Shown piece by piece: positions 1 to 12,209 of a DNA stretch of 64,000 nucleotides (position 1 is the stretch's first letter; each line of letters begins with the position of its first letter). A program made the position numbers and the translations under genes. Under the pieces are notes generated by a model. That model saw nothing but the letters and a program-made list of their open reading frames with translations, was not told the origin of the DNA and made no database searches. The stretch spans positions 868,001 through 932,000 of the forward strand of contig NC_035790.1 of NCBI RefSeq assembly GCF_001653235.2. The letters are read 5' to 3'. This DNA comes from Pochonia chlamydosporia 170 (lineage: Eukaryota; Ascomycota; Sordariomycetes; Hypocreales; Clavicipitaceae).

Positions 1-96
1 TCGGTGTCTTTCTTCGGATGTATAATACGTCTTTGCATCGTCGAACACGCCAAAGTCCTCCGAGCCTCGCGCCCGGTGGTTTGCTTTGCCCGCCAT
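1..96 (-). CDS. N-terminal fragment of an unrecognised protein, cut by the left edge
   Basis: A minus-strand reading frame starts with ATG at 96-94 and stays open for 32 codons to base 1. The N-terminus reads MAGKANHRARG and continues with an acidic/aromatic stretch (SEDFGVFDDAKTYY). Codon third positions are G/C-rich, as in the neighbouring genes, which is why I treat it as coding. The frame is also open upstream to about 196 without another ATG, so 96 is the only start visible. I do not recognise the family from 32 residues; most of the gene lies outside the window. It could instead be an internal exon whose true start is further upstream. Confidence 0.4.
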   Translation of the reverse strand, partial: MAGKANHRARGSEDFGVFDDAKTYYTSEERHR

Positions 97-1922
97 GGCT
101 ATGAAGTTGACGATGGGGAGGAAGGGTCTAGTGACCTTTGCCGGCCACGGGAAGCGGGTATGACGGAATGGTAGACCAGTGTCAATATGTGGTCAACTAC
201 CCTTGATGTGGCGGCCTGGATAGTTGCGTGATGAGCAATGACAATGGCAAAACAAAAGATTTGAATCTACTCGTCGGGTTTGAAGGATGTCTGTCCGTGT
301 CACGAGACGCCGCGATAACGAGATGAGCTAAGATTAAGCTCCCTCGCTCAGACCAAGAAGGTGTCACCGACACAACACGGACAAAAAAAGACCTTGGGCT
401 TGACACAGACACAGACACAGATGGGGGGTATGATATAATTGTGGGGATTTCGAGGGGCTTCGGTGGGTAGCTGATGTCAAGTAGATGTCAAGGCTAAAAT
501 TTCGTTTAAACTGATGTCAGAAATGTCTCAAGGAGTTAAGTTTTGGAGATTTCGTAGGAACAAATCAGAGGCAAGTGCAATTGAGGATGAGAGATGTTGG
601 AAGACGAAATTGGCGTGGCAAATGCACACTGGCAGCGATGTCTTTATCGGAGGACTGTGGTTGGGATGAAGGAAGGCGGTGACGGTGACGATCCATTCAT
701 GGACGGACCCTGCAAGACATGGAGGTCAAATCCAGTTCACTTGAGCGGTCCAGAGAGTCCATGTCAATTGATGCGCTCCACCCCAGTGCCATTTCGCATC
801 GACTGAGCTGGAGGGCAAGAGAGATTGATCCATGCAGGGATCAACATTGAATTGATGGGCGGCATCATGAACACCCCACAGCACCAACCTGATGGAACGG
901 ATTGCGAGTGGCAGCAAATGTCAATATCCTGTCTGGTGCCACTTGGTCGCGAAACTGCTCCGTAATTCTCAACATATTTACCCATGGTGGTACAGACATT
1001 CAACCAAGAATATGAAACCCTCATCCCTATCTGTCCGTACCGTTTACACACATGTGCAGCTTCTGCAATTCATGCGAAACATGCCGCCGACATCGGCAAT
1101 TCCCAGCGCACAGCATCTGCAAGTCACTCTTGGCATCAGCATTGACACCTTTAGGTCACAAGACCATTTTAACATCATGCACATCAGTCAAGAGCTCAAG
1201 ATGAAGATGTACTCTGGCTTGGGTCTTATTGACGCATACTCACGCTCAGCCAAGGTCTCTTCTTCTCCTACGCCCTGCTCGGCTCTGCATTCCGCCATTC
1301 CGGTCTGTCATTTTGTAAATACCCTGCAGGGGTTGACATCTTCATTCTGCAGAAATCTTACCTGACTCTTTACCGAGGCTATAACTCTCGGAGACTTTAT
1401 CCATACCAATTTTAGTAACCTAGATATACATGGCTTCATCTACGAAATGACATCGCAATCAGAAATGCCAGGGGTCCATCCATTCCAGGAACACGGCACA
1501 AACCAGTGGCAACACAACCCACATAAATACTCCTTTTCTCCAGCCACCGCGAAACTCAATTACGAGTTGGTTATATCATACCGTCTCATGAAACATTACC
1601 ATGCCTACTTGCGTATCTATCGCCATATTCTATTCCTTCTGTGAAAGGGCTAGATATGGTAGAGCCCACCATGTAACCCTGATATTTCAACCACATTATC
1701 CAGACTATCCCCCGATATCGAGGCAGTCTTGATAACTGTTTCACCTCATGGTTGAGAAAATAGTTGACTCTACGTCGTACAGCAGCAAAACAGTGGTACA
1801 AGCAGCCCATGTCTCAGTTTATAAGTAAACTACCAAAATTTACAAATCTAGCTGTAAGTTTCATATGTACCCAATAAAATTATATAAGACGTCTAGTACA
1901 TCAAAACTCCCACAAGGATAAC
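97..1922. other. Intergenic region, no supportable gene
   Basis: This 1.8-kb stretch lies between the edge gene and the 3' end of the tyrosinase gene. Open frames here (the longest is 157 codons at 892-1365) show no recognisable domain and no fungal coding bias. It should contain the promoter of the left-edge gene and the tyrosinase 3' UTR. Confidence 0.6.
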
Positions 1923-3901
1923 TTAGTCGTCATCGTCATTGTGCTTCTTCCTCCTGTGACGATCACGAAGCCCAGCCCTATGATTCTTCTTCTTGCCAGG
2001 CTTAGGAAACTCGGTATTACTCTTTGGCGGCGTCACAGCCACCTGCTCAAGCGTAAGATTCAAGCTCGGCACCGTATTAATCGGGATAATCGTCCCATCC
2101 GGCTTGCGAATCTCCATCTCTACCAAATGCTCCACCGAACCCATGGAACCGTCCGAATCAGCCGTCTTGCCAAACGCCTCAGCCATCTTGTCGTCAACAG
2201 CCACGCTCCCGCGCAGAATACCCTCCTCGGGCAACTGCATGACGACCACACTGCCAGCCTGTTTGCCGCTGATGAAGACGTTCACCGAGCACGGACGCTC
2301 GACCTGCGTTCTGTTGAGCTCCACGCGGGCAAAGTATCGGGTCTTGGTGGGAGCGACGTCACGCTTGCCGGATGACTTGGGGGCGTAGAGGGTGTTCATG
2401 AGCTTGGTAGCGTCGGTCTTGAGCTGCGCGGCGGACTTCTTCCAGTACTCGAGAGATTGGTAGGTGTAGCCCATGCCCTTGATGCTGGCTGTCTTTTTGG
2501 AGGTCCAGTATTTGTCGCTGGAGTCGTAGAATGGCTGGAGGGGGGAGTCGGGCGTGATGAGTGTGTTTTGAGGCGTGGAGAAGCGAGATTGGCCTTTGTA
2601 GGAGGTGGTGAAGATGGACTGGGCGGGGTTGATGAACTGCCAGTATGTCCAGAGACGGTCGACTTGAGTGTGGTGAAGCATACTATTGTGAGGATGGTTA
2701 GTGGAAACTACACATTGGCATGTCATGGTGTATGCCGATGAGTGTTGGGATGGCGGGCCGGGCTTACAACAAGGGTTCGAATCCGGCAATGCTGGCATCG
2801 AGAAACTGTCCTCCACAACCGGCGTCCCAGTGAATGGAGTTGTGCATCTGCTCGAGGCCAAGGCCATCTTGGCGTGTGACGGCAAACTCATTGAAGTTTG
2901 TGGAATAGGTAAAGGCGTCGTACTGGTTCCCATAATTAGCAATCATGGTATATGTGTGATGCCACTTGAACTTGAAGTATCTTGACATACTGTACTCTGC
3001 TTCAAGCCAAGGCCCTTGAGACCCTGGTTCGCCGAAGCAGGATAACTCTGTGGGGCAGGGCATCGAACAGTCTTTGCGTTACGGGGGAATCTTCCAAACT
3101 CTCCATTCAACGCCGCCTTGGGATAGTTGTAGGTTTGCAGCGGGTTGTTGATGGTGGTCTTCTTGATACTCTGGCCGTTGGGAACGTTGACTGTCACGGT
3201 TGAGGGAATAGTAGCAGGAGGGACGTTAGGATCGGCTGACCAGTCCCAGTAAGGGACACGAAGGGTTTTAGCCGCGGCCACGTACTGGGCACGGTACTTC
3301 TCGGGGTATTGGTTGGCAATGACTTTTGCTTCGGCAACGACAACCTGCTCGTACAGCAGGACAAACGGACGGTGCCATGTCAAGAAGATGTTTTCCTGGG
3401 CTCAGTAGTTAGAGCGTGGCCTTAACACGCAGCTACAAGGTCAAGTAACCACTTACGCCGTGAGGACAGTACCCTGCCCACCCCGTTGCCTTTTTTGCGC
3501 CTCCTTTGTTCCATTCAACATACGGCAGACCGTGAATACCTGGAATAAAGTAAGTTGCAAGATCTATACCCAACCTACAGGGACATGGACAAACCAGCAA
3601 CTTGAAAGTAAGAGAGTGGATCGCGAGCATCCTTGTCCTGGAGAGACTTGAGAGCCCGGAGATAAAGCTCCCTATATCAGCAGAGTTAGACATGACTTGA
3701 ACCACCGTATGTGCACATTGTTGCCAAAGTTTGAGTATACCATTGAGGACCGCCCTTTGCCTGGAAGTCATTGATGTTCAGTCTCATGGGAACAGCTGCA
3801 CCAGCGTCAACAGGTGCACCAGTAACTGCGAAATGGGCCGCAGAGACGGATAGTGGCGCAAGGCCAATGGCCAGAAGCGCCAACGTCTGCTTCAGTAGCA
3901 T
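1923..3901 (-). CDS. Tyrosinase (type-3 copper monophenol/o-diphenol oxidase) with signal peptide
   Basis: Predicted 546-residue protein from six exons: 3901-3741, 3671-3595, 3539-3457, 3395-2991, 2922-2768, 2682-1923; all junctions are GT-AG and keep frame. Tyrosinases oxidise monophenols to o-quinones, feeding melanin formation or cross-linking. The N-terminus (MLLKQTLALLAIGLAPLSVSA) looks like a secretion signal. CuA ligands are visible as His82 (GIHGLPY), His106 (CPHG) and His115 (TWHRPF). CuB ligands are His269 and His273 (MHNSIHW) and His297 or His298 (FMLHHTQVDRLW). The length fits fungal tyrosinases, which carry a C-terminal shielding domain; here the end is strongly basic and finishes with four Asp. 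A TATA-like element lies about 130 bp upstream. The gene stands alone, with no pigment-cluster neighbours. Family assignment is firm; substrate and secretion are inferred. Confidence 0.93.
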
Positions 3902-6670
3902 TTTGATACGGAAAAGGTCACTCAATAAACGAATGTCTAATGTCGGTAACGAACGAACGACGAGGTCACCACCTGTCAAGATGTTTCACCAAGAGGTGGT
4001 TCAGCAAGAATCGGTAAACGGCAGGGAGTCATATATAATAAGCCATTGACTCCATGATGACCACAATCTAAATACGTTCAGGGGAACGAGAAAAAGGAAG
4101 CACCAGGAACTAAACGGCGTGAGGCGCGATGGCGTCTGCCCTGTGCCTTATCCTGGAAAAAACACACGCCAATTGCGTCCCGCGATCATCACTTCATGCA
4201 GGCTTTTGCCTACGGGCGGCAGAGCAACCGAGGCGGCTTGAATAAATGCATGTAGGGCATTGTGTTTCTGTTCTGGCTTGAAGACTTCTTCGCTTGGGTT
4301 GCAAGGGGAGCCATGCGTCGGGGGCTGGGTTCGCCGCAGCGCTCTGAGCATGGACTCACAATTTGGTCGTGTTATTTATATGAACTACCGCAAATCAGAT
4401 CGATAGTCCATAGAATGTGGAGAGTGAGTCGAAATTGGGACAAAGCGGAATATTGAAGAGAGGCTTGAGCATAGGGCTAGGCGATGCTGTGGAACGAGAC
4501 CAACCAGATGGAACTCCATGTCCGCAATTAACTCGAGGCTACCAGACCATAAATCGAACGGCCTGGTTGGCTTCTGGACTCAGGCACACAGCCCAATGTG
4601 GTATTGCAAGCTTTTAGCCCTGAATGATCTACCCGCCTCGGGGCCCAAGTGGACAGGCCTAAGAAGTTTGTGGCGGATCTCATTTCTCTGATCAGGGGCC
4701 AAACAACTGCTGTGGTTGCTCAGTCGGAGAAACAGAGGCTGACTCGCAAACATTACACAATATTCGTCTCCTTCATTGGTCTCACGTCATCTTTGGAACG
4801 GCGCTTTGGCGCTCACAACACCAGGTTTTCACCCAGAGCTCTTCTGGCGCGTCAAGGGAAGCAATCGCCAATCGCTGGATACGGCAATTACCGACAGGGA
4901 AACGTTAACCAGACAAGCTTTGGGGTCTGGGCCAAGACGGTGGTCGGCTGATGCTTCTGATATAGGGCCAGACCTCAATTTGGAGCCGGGGTTTGGCTCA
5001 AATTGCCACTAGTGACAGTCAATCGCAGCCCAGGTCTCCGATTTGTTTGGCGACTGGGGAATCGCTTCCCATCGAGGAGAAAAACTTGGAACAGGACGAA
5101 ATAGCTGAGATGGCAAAGGCAGCAAGGGGCTCAGGCTGGACGCTAATAGCTGCTTCAGGTGAGCAGGGCTGCTCTCAGCTCTACGCTATTTGAAGAAACG
5201 CCTCCCCGTATTTGATCCAAGCCACGTCGGATGCATGAGCATGCACGAGCTTCGCAAAGTGGCTCTCTCTTTCGGTACACAAGCTGCTCTTGCTTTGTGG
5301 TCAAGGTTACAGTACTCCGTACTCTTTGACTCCTTTGTGTTTTCCTTCGCTGTTGCACGGCTCCAGTAGAATGGGACGTAATGTCACCGTATGCGATGTG
5401 TACTTGAGTTGTTCCAACATGAGCTCTTAGTCGTAAACACCATGACAAACAAATATTTGCAAGTGAGCCGGTTCCCCTTTTAGAACACGGCAGGGCAATG
5501 CACCACGCATGCACTGTGACCTGGTCAGAGATCAACGCCGACTGTGCAAAAAGCAAGACACGCAACAAAAGAAATAAAGACGTAAAAGTAAGTCTAAAGT
5601 CTGTTACGCTGGACAGCACAGCCAAGCAGCCTCATTCTTTGCTACCCTGGAAAGAAGGTCTGCCACTGGCAGCCAAGGACTCCATTTGGCGTAGTTGCTA
5701 TTTCGTCTTCGTCTGGACTAGCCCTGTGTTGTGTACTTAAGTCGGCAGAAATGTGTCCCTTTGGCTCCCAGTAAGTACATCGGCAATGAAGTTGTGTTGC
5801 CTTGGATTGCTTGAGTAAGAAAGGAGTGCAAACGAGCTTCTCAATGAGATATGGCTGGTGGAGTGGTAATTTGACGATATATTCTACAGTCTTTATTGCT
5901 TGCCAGGTTCGGTCGCCGGTGCACATGTAGCGATTTACAGTATGCGGGAATCCCAGAGCGTGAACCGCTTGTATAAGCTGCTACGTAGGCTACCAAAGCA
6001 AGAGCCCTCGGAGAATTCAATATTCGAAATGCGGCGTTCATGGTCCGTTGGTCCTATGCTGTGCTAATTTGGAACAATTGAAGTTGATGGCAGTTGCGTC
6101 CTGCCGAAGTCACGAATCATGGGCCAGACTGGTCAGATGGTATACGATGAATTCTAAGTAGCCTGCTAAGGAATTTCTCACCAAGGTGACATGCTCACTA
6201 ACCTGATCCATCTCCAGGATGCGACAGAGATCATCCCACTTGACCCCGCTAGACTCGCTTTTTGCATTGATGGCTCCTGCCTTCCAAACATGTAATGATG
6301 CCCTGCCCCGCCAAACTTGACGATTCACAGGACGAGAAAAATTGATGACCACACAAGACAGGATCTCGCTTTTGTGTGCGCGCACCACCGGCACCAGCAC
6401 CAGCGGCTCATAAGCCACCTTGTCTTGACTCCATTTTATCTCCATTTTGTTTTGAATCTTCCCATCTCCTTCACCAGACATATTCTCGCCCAAGAGCACC
6501 GCGTGCCTGGTTACTCTGCACGCGCGAGTTGATTTCCAAAGAGACCTGATTTCTTCTCGCCTGCTCAGGCCACAGGTGGAATTTCTTGCGCATTTTGTTG
6601 TGCCCCTCCAAGATTTTGTTTACCCTAGACTTTTTTCTGTCCCAATTTCCGACGTCACAACACCGTTACA
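3902..6670. other. Divergent intergenic region between tyrosinase and RLI1
   Basis: About 2.8 kb holding the 5' regions of both flanking genes. Open frames here (up to 156 codons at 5155-5625, minus) show no domain and are judged chance. It contains one exact TACTCCGTA nonamer at 5313-5321 (see findings). The last few hundred bases before 6671 are pyrimidine-rich, as in leaders of highly expressed fungal genes. Confidence 0.6.
4030..4040 (-). promoter_or_regulatory. TATA-like element upstream of the tyrosinase
   Basis: An AT-only run (minus strand TATTATATAT) lies about 130 bp before the tyrosinase start codon, a usual distance allowing for a 5' UTR. It is proposed from position and composition only. 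Confidence 0.35.
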
Positions 6671-8775
6671 ATGTCTGACAAGCTTACTCGGTACGCGATA
6701 CGAATGGCTGAAGAGTTTTATTTTTATTTTCTTGCTGAAGCTAACTGATTCTTTCCCAGTATCGCTATCGTCAACAGCGACAAAGTTCGTTCCGACCCTA
6801 TCGATTGAATTTTTTCTGCCCTGTTCACCCCCGCGTACCCCGCCACGCCATACTGACGAAAATGCCCCTCCTTAGTGTCGCCCTCGCAAATGTCGTCAGG
6901 AGTGCAAGAAGTCCTGCCCTGTTGTTCGCAGTGGTAAACTCTGTATCGAGGTCACTCCCGAGTCCCGTCTGGCCTTCATCTCCGAGAGTCTCTGCATAGG
7001 GTGCGGTATCTGCCCAAAGAAATGCCCCTTCGATGCCATTACGATTATCAATCTGCCCACCAACCTCGAGAACCAGGTCACCCATCGCTATGGTCCCAAC
7101 AGCTTCAAGCTCCACCGTCTTCCTATGCCCCGACCGGGTCAGGTTCTTGGTCTGGTAGGAACCAACGGTATCGGCAAGAGTACTGCGTTGAAGATTCTCA
7201 GCGGCAAGTTGAAGCCCAACTTGGGCCGCCACGACAACCCCCCCGACTGGGAGGATGTTATCAAGCACTTCCGTGGATCTGAGCTGCAGAGTGAGTTGAA
7301 TCATACCAGGCCATGCACATATTGCATTCTTGAGACTAACAAACCTTCAGACTACTTCACCAAGCTGCTGGAAGATGACCTCAAGGCTGTCGTCAAACCG
7401 CAGTATGTCGACCAGATCCCCAAGGCTGTTCGTGGCCCGGAGAAGAGTGTCAAGGCTCTCATCAAGAGTCGTGCTTCTCTTGGTAATGCTAAGGAGGTTG
7501 CCGAGGTCCTGGAACTTAACCACATCTTGGACCGTGACATCACTTTGCTCTCCGGTGGTGAGCTCCAACGATTCGCCATTGGTACCGTCTGTGTGCAAAA
7601 GGCCGACGTGTACATGTTTGACGAGCCTTCCTCGTACCTTGATGTGAAGCAGCGTCTGAGTGCTGCCCAGATCATTCGATCTCTGCTTCGAGATGACGAC
7701 TACGTCATTGTTGTCGAGCACGATTTGTCCGTCCTGGATTACCTATCCGACTACATCTGCGTACTTTATGGACAGCCTGCTGTGTATGGTGTTGTGACTC
7801 TGCCTCACTCCGTCCGTGAAGGTATCAACATCTTCCTCGACGGTCACATTCCCACCGAGAACTTGCGTTTCCGTGACGAGTCTCTGACTTTCCGTCTTGC
7901 CGAAACCGCCGACGACTTTGTCATTGACAAGTCCCGTGCCTTCAACTACCCCAAAATGGAGAAGCAGCTCGGCAACTTCAGACTCCGCATTGACGCAGGC
8001 GAGTTTACCGATTCCGAAATTATCGTCATGATGGGAGAAAACGGTACCGGAAAGACGACCTTCTGCCGTCTTTTGGCTGGTGCCCTCAAGCCCGACAGCA
8101 AGGCCTCCGTCCCCGACATGCGTATCAGCATGAAGCCTCAGACTATCACGCCCAAGTTTGATGGCACTGTCCGCCAGCTCTTCTTCAAGAAGATCAAGCA
8201 GGCCTTCTTGAACCCCCAGTTCCAGACCGACGTCGTCAAGCCCCTCAAGCTCGATGATTTTATCGACCAAGAAGTCAAGAACCTGTCCGGTGGTGAATTG
8301 CAGCGTGTTGCCATTGTTCTGTCTCTCGGCATGCCCGCAGACATCTACCTGATTGACGAACCCTCGGCCTACCTCGACTCCGAGCAGCGTATCATTGCCT
8401 CGCGTGTCATCAAGCGTTTCATCATGCACTCCAAGAAGACTGCCTTTGTCGTCGAACACGATTTTATCATGGCCACCTACCTCGCTGACCGAGTCATCGT
8501 CTTTGACGGCAAGCCCGGTATCGACGCCCATGCCAACCGCCCCGAGTCCCTCCTCACCGGCTGCAACACTTTCCTCAAGAACCTGGATGTTACCTTCCGT
8601 CGCGACCCCACCAACTACCGCCCCCGTATCAACAAGCTCGGATCTCAGTTGGACCAGGAACAAAAGATGAGCGGCAACTTTGTAAGTTACTCCACACCCT
8701 GTAGGTACCACCCTCGAACAGTGTGCTAACTCTCCACAGTTCTTCTTGGAGGAGACCCCCGACAAGAGCTCCTGA
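6671..8775 (+). CDS. RLI1: ABCE1/Rli1 ribosome-recycling ATPase (Fe-S twin ABC protein)
   Basis: 608 residues from five exons: 6671-6690, 6760-6784, 6876-7290, 7351-8681, 8740-8775. This cytosolic factor splits 80S/post-termination ribosomes with eRF1/Dom34 and takes part in initiation and ribosome export. The N-terminal Fe-S domain shows Cys16, 21, 25, 29, 38, 55, 58, 61 and 65, the last four as [11 protein letters not shown]. Nucleotide-binding domain 1 has Walker [10 protein letters not shown] (110-118), signature LSGGELQR and Walker [11 protein letters not shown]. Domain 2 has [17 protein letters not shown] and [10 protein letters not shown]. The C-terminus ends after FFLEE, as in yeast Rli1, and the length matches the usual ~608. 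The start is fixed by MSDKLTR and two tiny first exons. A protein-like +1 frame follows the stop (see findings). Identification is essentially certain. Confidence 0.98.
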
Positions 8776-9473
8776 AAAGGGCAACAAGAACAACAATAAC
8801 CCCCATCACGAAGCATTTCCCGGCGTTGAAGGCGTTCAAAAGACTGCTTCCACGAAGCACAGTAGCGGCCATGGCCTAGATACGGCACTGCCAGAGAGCA
8901 GCGCCAGCGAGGACGACGAACCAGAGGACTAACCAGGGCGACGGCAGTCTATCCCCTGTTGTCTGGTCCTGCGAGATGAATGGCCTGTAGTTTTGATTTT
9001 TCAAGGATCAATCGTTCTTTGCGTGTGCCGTCTTTTTATTATCGTTAAGTTCCCACTGCAGTATCGTGTATTGGGACCAGCGACGCAGGCCATTTGTGAT
9101 TTTCGCAGATTGAGGGACAATGGATCAAGCAGGATGACTGTCGTCCGACTTCCTAGCCTCGCGGGAAGCCAAAATATCTGGAATCCATGCATCATCGTTG
9201 CAATTAGTTTGAATAAAAATACAGTGTCTTTCACATATACACCCATGCTTTGCGTCACAGTGAAAGTTGCATCACCACATATATTTTCCATTGATGTACA
9301 TCTTCATTCTAAGCTACTACTACGTCCACCGTAAGCAAATGTAATGTCTTACACCAACAGAGCCTACAACATCTGGGACTAAATTGGGCTGAAAGGGGTG
9401 ACATCCATCTGGGCTACAAGTGCTAGTAAGTAAGGAAATCAAAGAGACAAGGGGATTTGAAGAAGACACAGGC
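8776..9473. other. Convergent 3' region of RLI1 and PRP40
   Basis: About 700 bp between two convergent genes. It should hold both 3' UTRs. A +1-frame open stretch runs to 8932 (discussed as a finding). I see no separate gene. Confidence 0.6.
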
Positions 9474-12209
9474 TTATTCTTCAATCTCTCCCTCCTCACT
9501 ACCACTTCTGACGACCTCCTTTGCAGGAGCCGCGGGCGGCGTCTTGGGACGTGCACGCCCCTCACGGGTTGGGGATCGTTCGCGGGATCGGTCTCTCTTG
9601 AGTCTCTGTAATGGACAGTCGTTAGCATCGGGCGAGGCAATTCAAATTATTCTTGGGGTCAAATCATACCTTTGAGTCTCTTGAATCTCTGCGAGACGTC
9701 TCGTCTTCGTCTTCTTGTCGCCGGCGTCGTGAACCTGATGGTCGCTCATCTCCGTAAGGGAGCTCATCATACGAACCTCGATCAATGCGGCGACGGTACT
9801 GCCGCTCCCGTTCATCCTCCCGATCTTTTCGCTCCCTGTCGTAGTGACTGTCATCATCGCGTCGTGAACGGGGCGGTCGGTCAAGGTCGCGATCACGTTC
9901 ACGGTCACGGTCGCGGTCTCGTTCACGTTCCCGATCCCTATCTCGGTCACGCACAGAGTCGCGATCACGATCTCGCTCCCGATCTCGATCACGGTCACGG
10001 TCACGGTCACGTTCTCTATCACGCTCGCGGTCACGGTCACGGTCTCGTTCTCGTCGTGGCGGCGGAGACAGTCGGCCGCCGCGGTCGCTGGTCAAGAGAT
10101 TTTCTGCCATGGTTGACTTGCGGTGATTTCGCTCCCTTTCCGCAATAGCTTTGCGTCTATCGGCTTCGTACGGATCCTGTTCCGGGCTGCGACTGCGCCT
10201 GGCAGGACGGGTACTACGTTGAGATCTCTCACCTCTAGATCGCTCCCTTTCACGGCGGGAGGTTTCACGCTCCGTAGAGACGCGGCTGCCTCGTCTATGC
10301 CCTCGATCGGCGTCATCCTCTTCTTTTTCTCGAAGTCGCCTCATGTGCTTATCAAAAGCGCCTCTTCGGAGGTCTTCGGAACTGACTGCCTGGAATTCTT
10401 CTGATTTCAGTAGGCGAGATCGTACCTTTTCATATGTGTCACCAGACACGATTGGTGGATCAAGGCGCCTCAAGTGTGCTCGCAGATCCTCAACGGCGCG
10501 TCGCTGTTGACGATCGGACTGTTTGTCATCGTCCCGCTTGGCAGCACGCTTTTCGCGAAGCTAAAATTCAACGTTAGCCATGTTGGGCGGGCGGTTGGGG
10601 GTGTTTGTAGAAAGGCAAGGGCTCACCCGTTCAAAAATCAATTGCAAAATATCATTGTCAATGTTAGCAGTGCGTCGATCATCCTTCATAATAGACAGGA
10701 ACTCTTGGAGATCGCTCGTTGGGGTGAGTTCAAACCGTTTATCCTGAAACAATTGTTAGCATTTGCTCCAAGACTCAACTGGTCAAGCGACGGTGTTGGT
10801 GTTGCATACCTCGAGAACGTCCAGGACATCGTTCCTTGGCCCTCGCAGGGATCGTTCTTCTTCCTCCACAACATCCCAAAAGAGTTCTTGTGGTGTGGAG
10901 CCATCATGGCCCAACATGTTTCTGTATCGCTCGTCTCGCTCAACTTGGGGCTGGATGCCGGACCATTTTACACCTGGCTTGATTTTACCATCCTTGCGAA
11001 GCTCAGAAAGAAGTGATTTGAAAGCGTCTCGGGCTTTACGCTCTCTCCGATACTTCATTTTCTTTTCGTGTTGCTTTTGCTCGTTTAGAGAGCGCTCAAG
11101 AGATTTGATATGATCCTGGAAGGTGACCAGAGTATCGTACTTGTTGAGAGCCTGGTATTTCTCGTCTTTTTGAAACGCCGCGGAAATGATATCTTGAGCA
11201 TCGCTCCACCGAGTATATGCCTTAATACTGAGCCGAGGAAGGAGATCCTTGAGCGAATCAAGGGCATTCTTGCGGTCCTTTATCTGCCGCTCTTTGTGCG
11301 CCTTTTTGAGCCCAACTACGTATTCCTCAAACAGCTGTCGACGTTCTTCTTCGTTATTGGTCGAACGAAAGATGGTCTCGCCCTCAATCATCGGCCGGGC
11401 TGTCTTCCAGCGCGTGTAGTGAACAATTTCGGGGTGTCGTTTCAGCATGGTCTCAAAGTCGGCGCGAAGCTTCGCCATCCGTTCATCCGCTCGCTCTCTG
11501 TCCTGAACGATCACGTCTTGGCAATATTTATCGAATGCATCTCGTCGGCCCTTTGCATCTCGAATTGATCGATACTGCGGATCCTTAATGGTAGCTCGCA
11601 TAGCATCTTCCCACGTCCAGTCGGGTTGCACGCCACACCGCTTCAGCAGCTTCACAAACGCGGCTTCTGCCTCTTCCGGGGACGCATACTCAGGTTCGTC
11701 GCTGGCTGCTGGAATAAAAGCCTGGGCCCTCGATTCGTTTCCATAGCCTCCATAGCGTGAATCGGGACCAGAAAAGTCACGCTGATCACGTTGGTCACGA
11801 GGGTCACGATGGTCGCGACTCTCACGAGGATGTTCGTAGCTGCTGTGAGAGTGGCCACCATTCTGACCATACGATGGCTGGCCACCACTCTGTCCCATAG
11901 CATTTCTATACGCATCAGGCATCTCCCACGAGCTTTGCTTCGTTTCGGTATTGTACCAATACTTTCGGCCGCCCTCGGCCGTGTATTCCTTCCATGGTTG
12001 ACTCGAAAGCGCGCGCTACAATACCAAGTTAGCTGACGCCAATAATATCAGAGTGGCAAAAGCCAAAGACTCACCTCCGCAGGCGTCATGAGATCATCAG
12101 GTTTGGTCCATTGTGTCACTTTGGTGGCACTATTATAGTAATAGGCACGGCCATCAGGAGTGTGATGTTCCTGCCACGCAGCCGCGGCTGGACCACCATA
12201 TCCGCTCAT
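9474..12209 (-). CDS. PRP40: U1 snRNP splicing factor Prp40 (WW-FF protein)
   Basis: 826 residues from five exons: 12209-12075, 12015-10810, 10743-10627, 10560-9670, 9605-9474; every junction is in phase 0. Prp40 is a U1 snRNP-associated protein that bridges the 5' splice site to branch-point proteins and binds the RNA polymerase II C-terminal domain. Two WW domains are visible at about residues 11-37 (AWQEHHTPDG, YYYN, QWTKP) and 52-78 (PWKEYTAEGG, YWYN, SWEMP). A run of FF-type helical repeats follows, for example EEAEAAFVKLLKRCGV and TRWSDAQDII. The C-terminal third is unusual: long arginine-aspartate/glutamate dipeptide runs (about 9880-10060), then an RS-like and a final acidic tail (EEGEIEE). 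The start was chosen because the first WW domain begins 11 residues later. The family is clear; exact FF count was not determined. Confidence 0.95.

Noticed and set aside
2770..2785. GGTTCGAATCC resembling a tRNA B box
   Set aside because: It is coding sequence of the tyrosinase (AGFEPLF region, opposite strand) and no tRNA fold surrounds it.
2943..3000. Reading straight through the tyrosinase frame at KQSTVCQDTSS
   Set aside because: It hits a stop; a GTATGT...CTAAT...CCAG intron (2923-2990) restores the conserved YDAFTYSTNF segment, so this is not a frameshift or pseudogene.
7743..8888. Antisense frame of 381 codons opposite RLI1
   Set aside because: It is the mirror of the strongly codon-biased RLI1 coding strand and has no domain; the sense strand is a textbook ABCE1.
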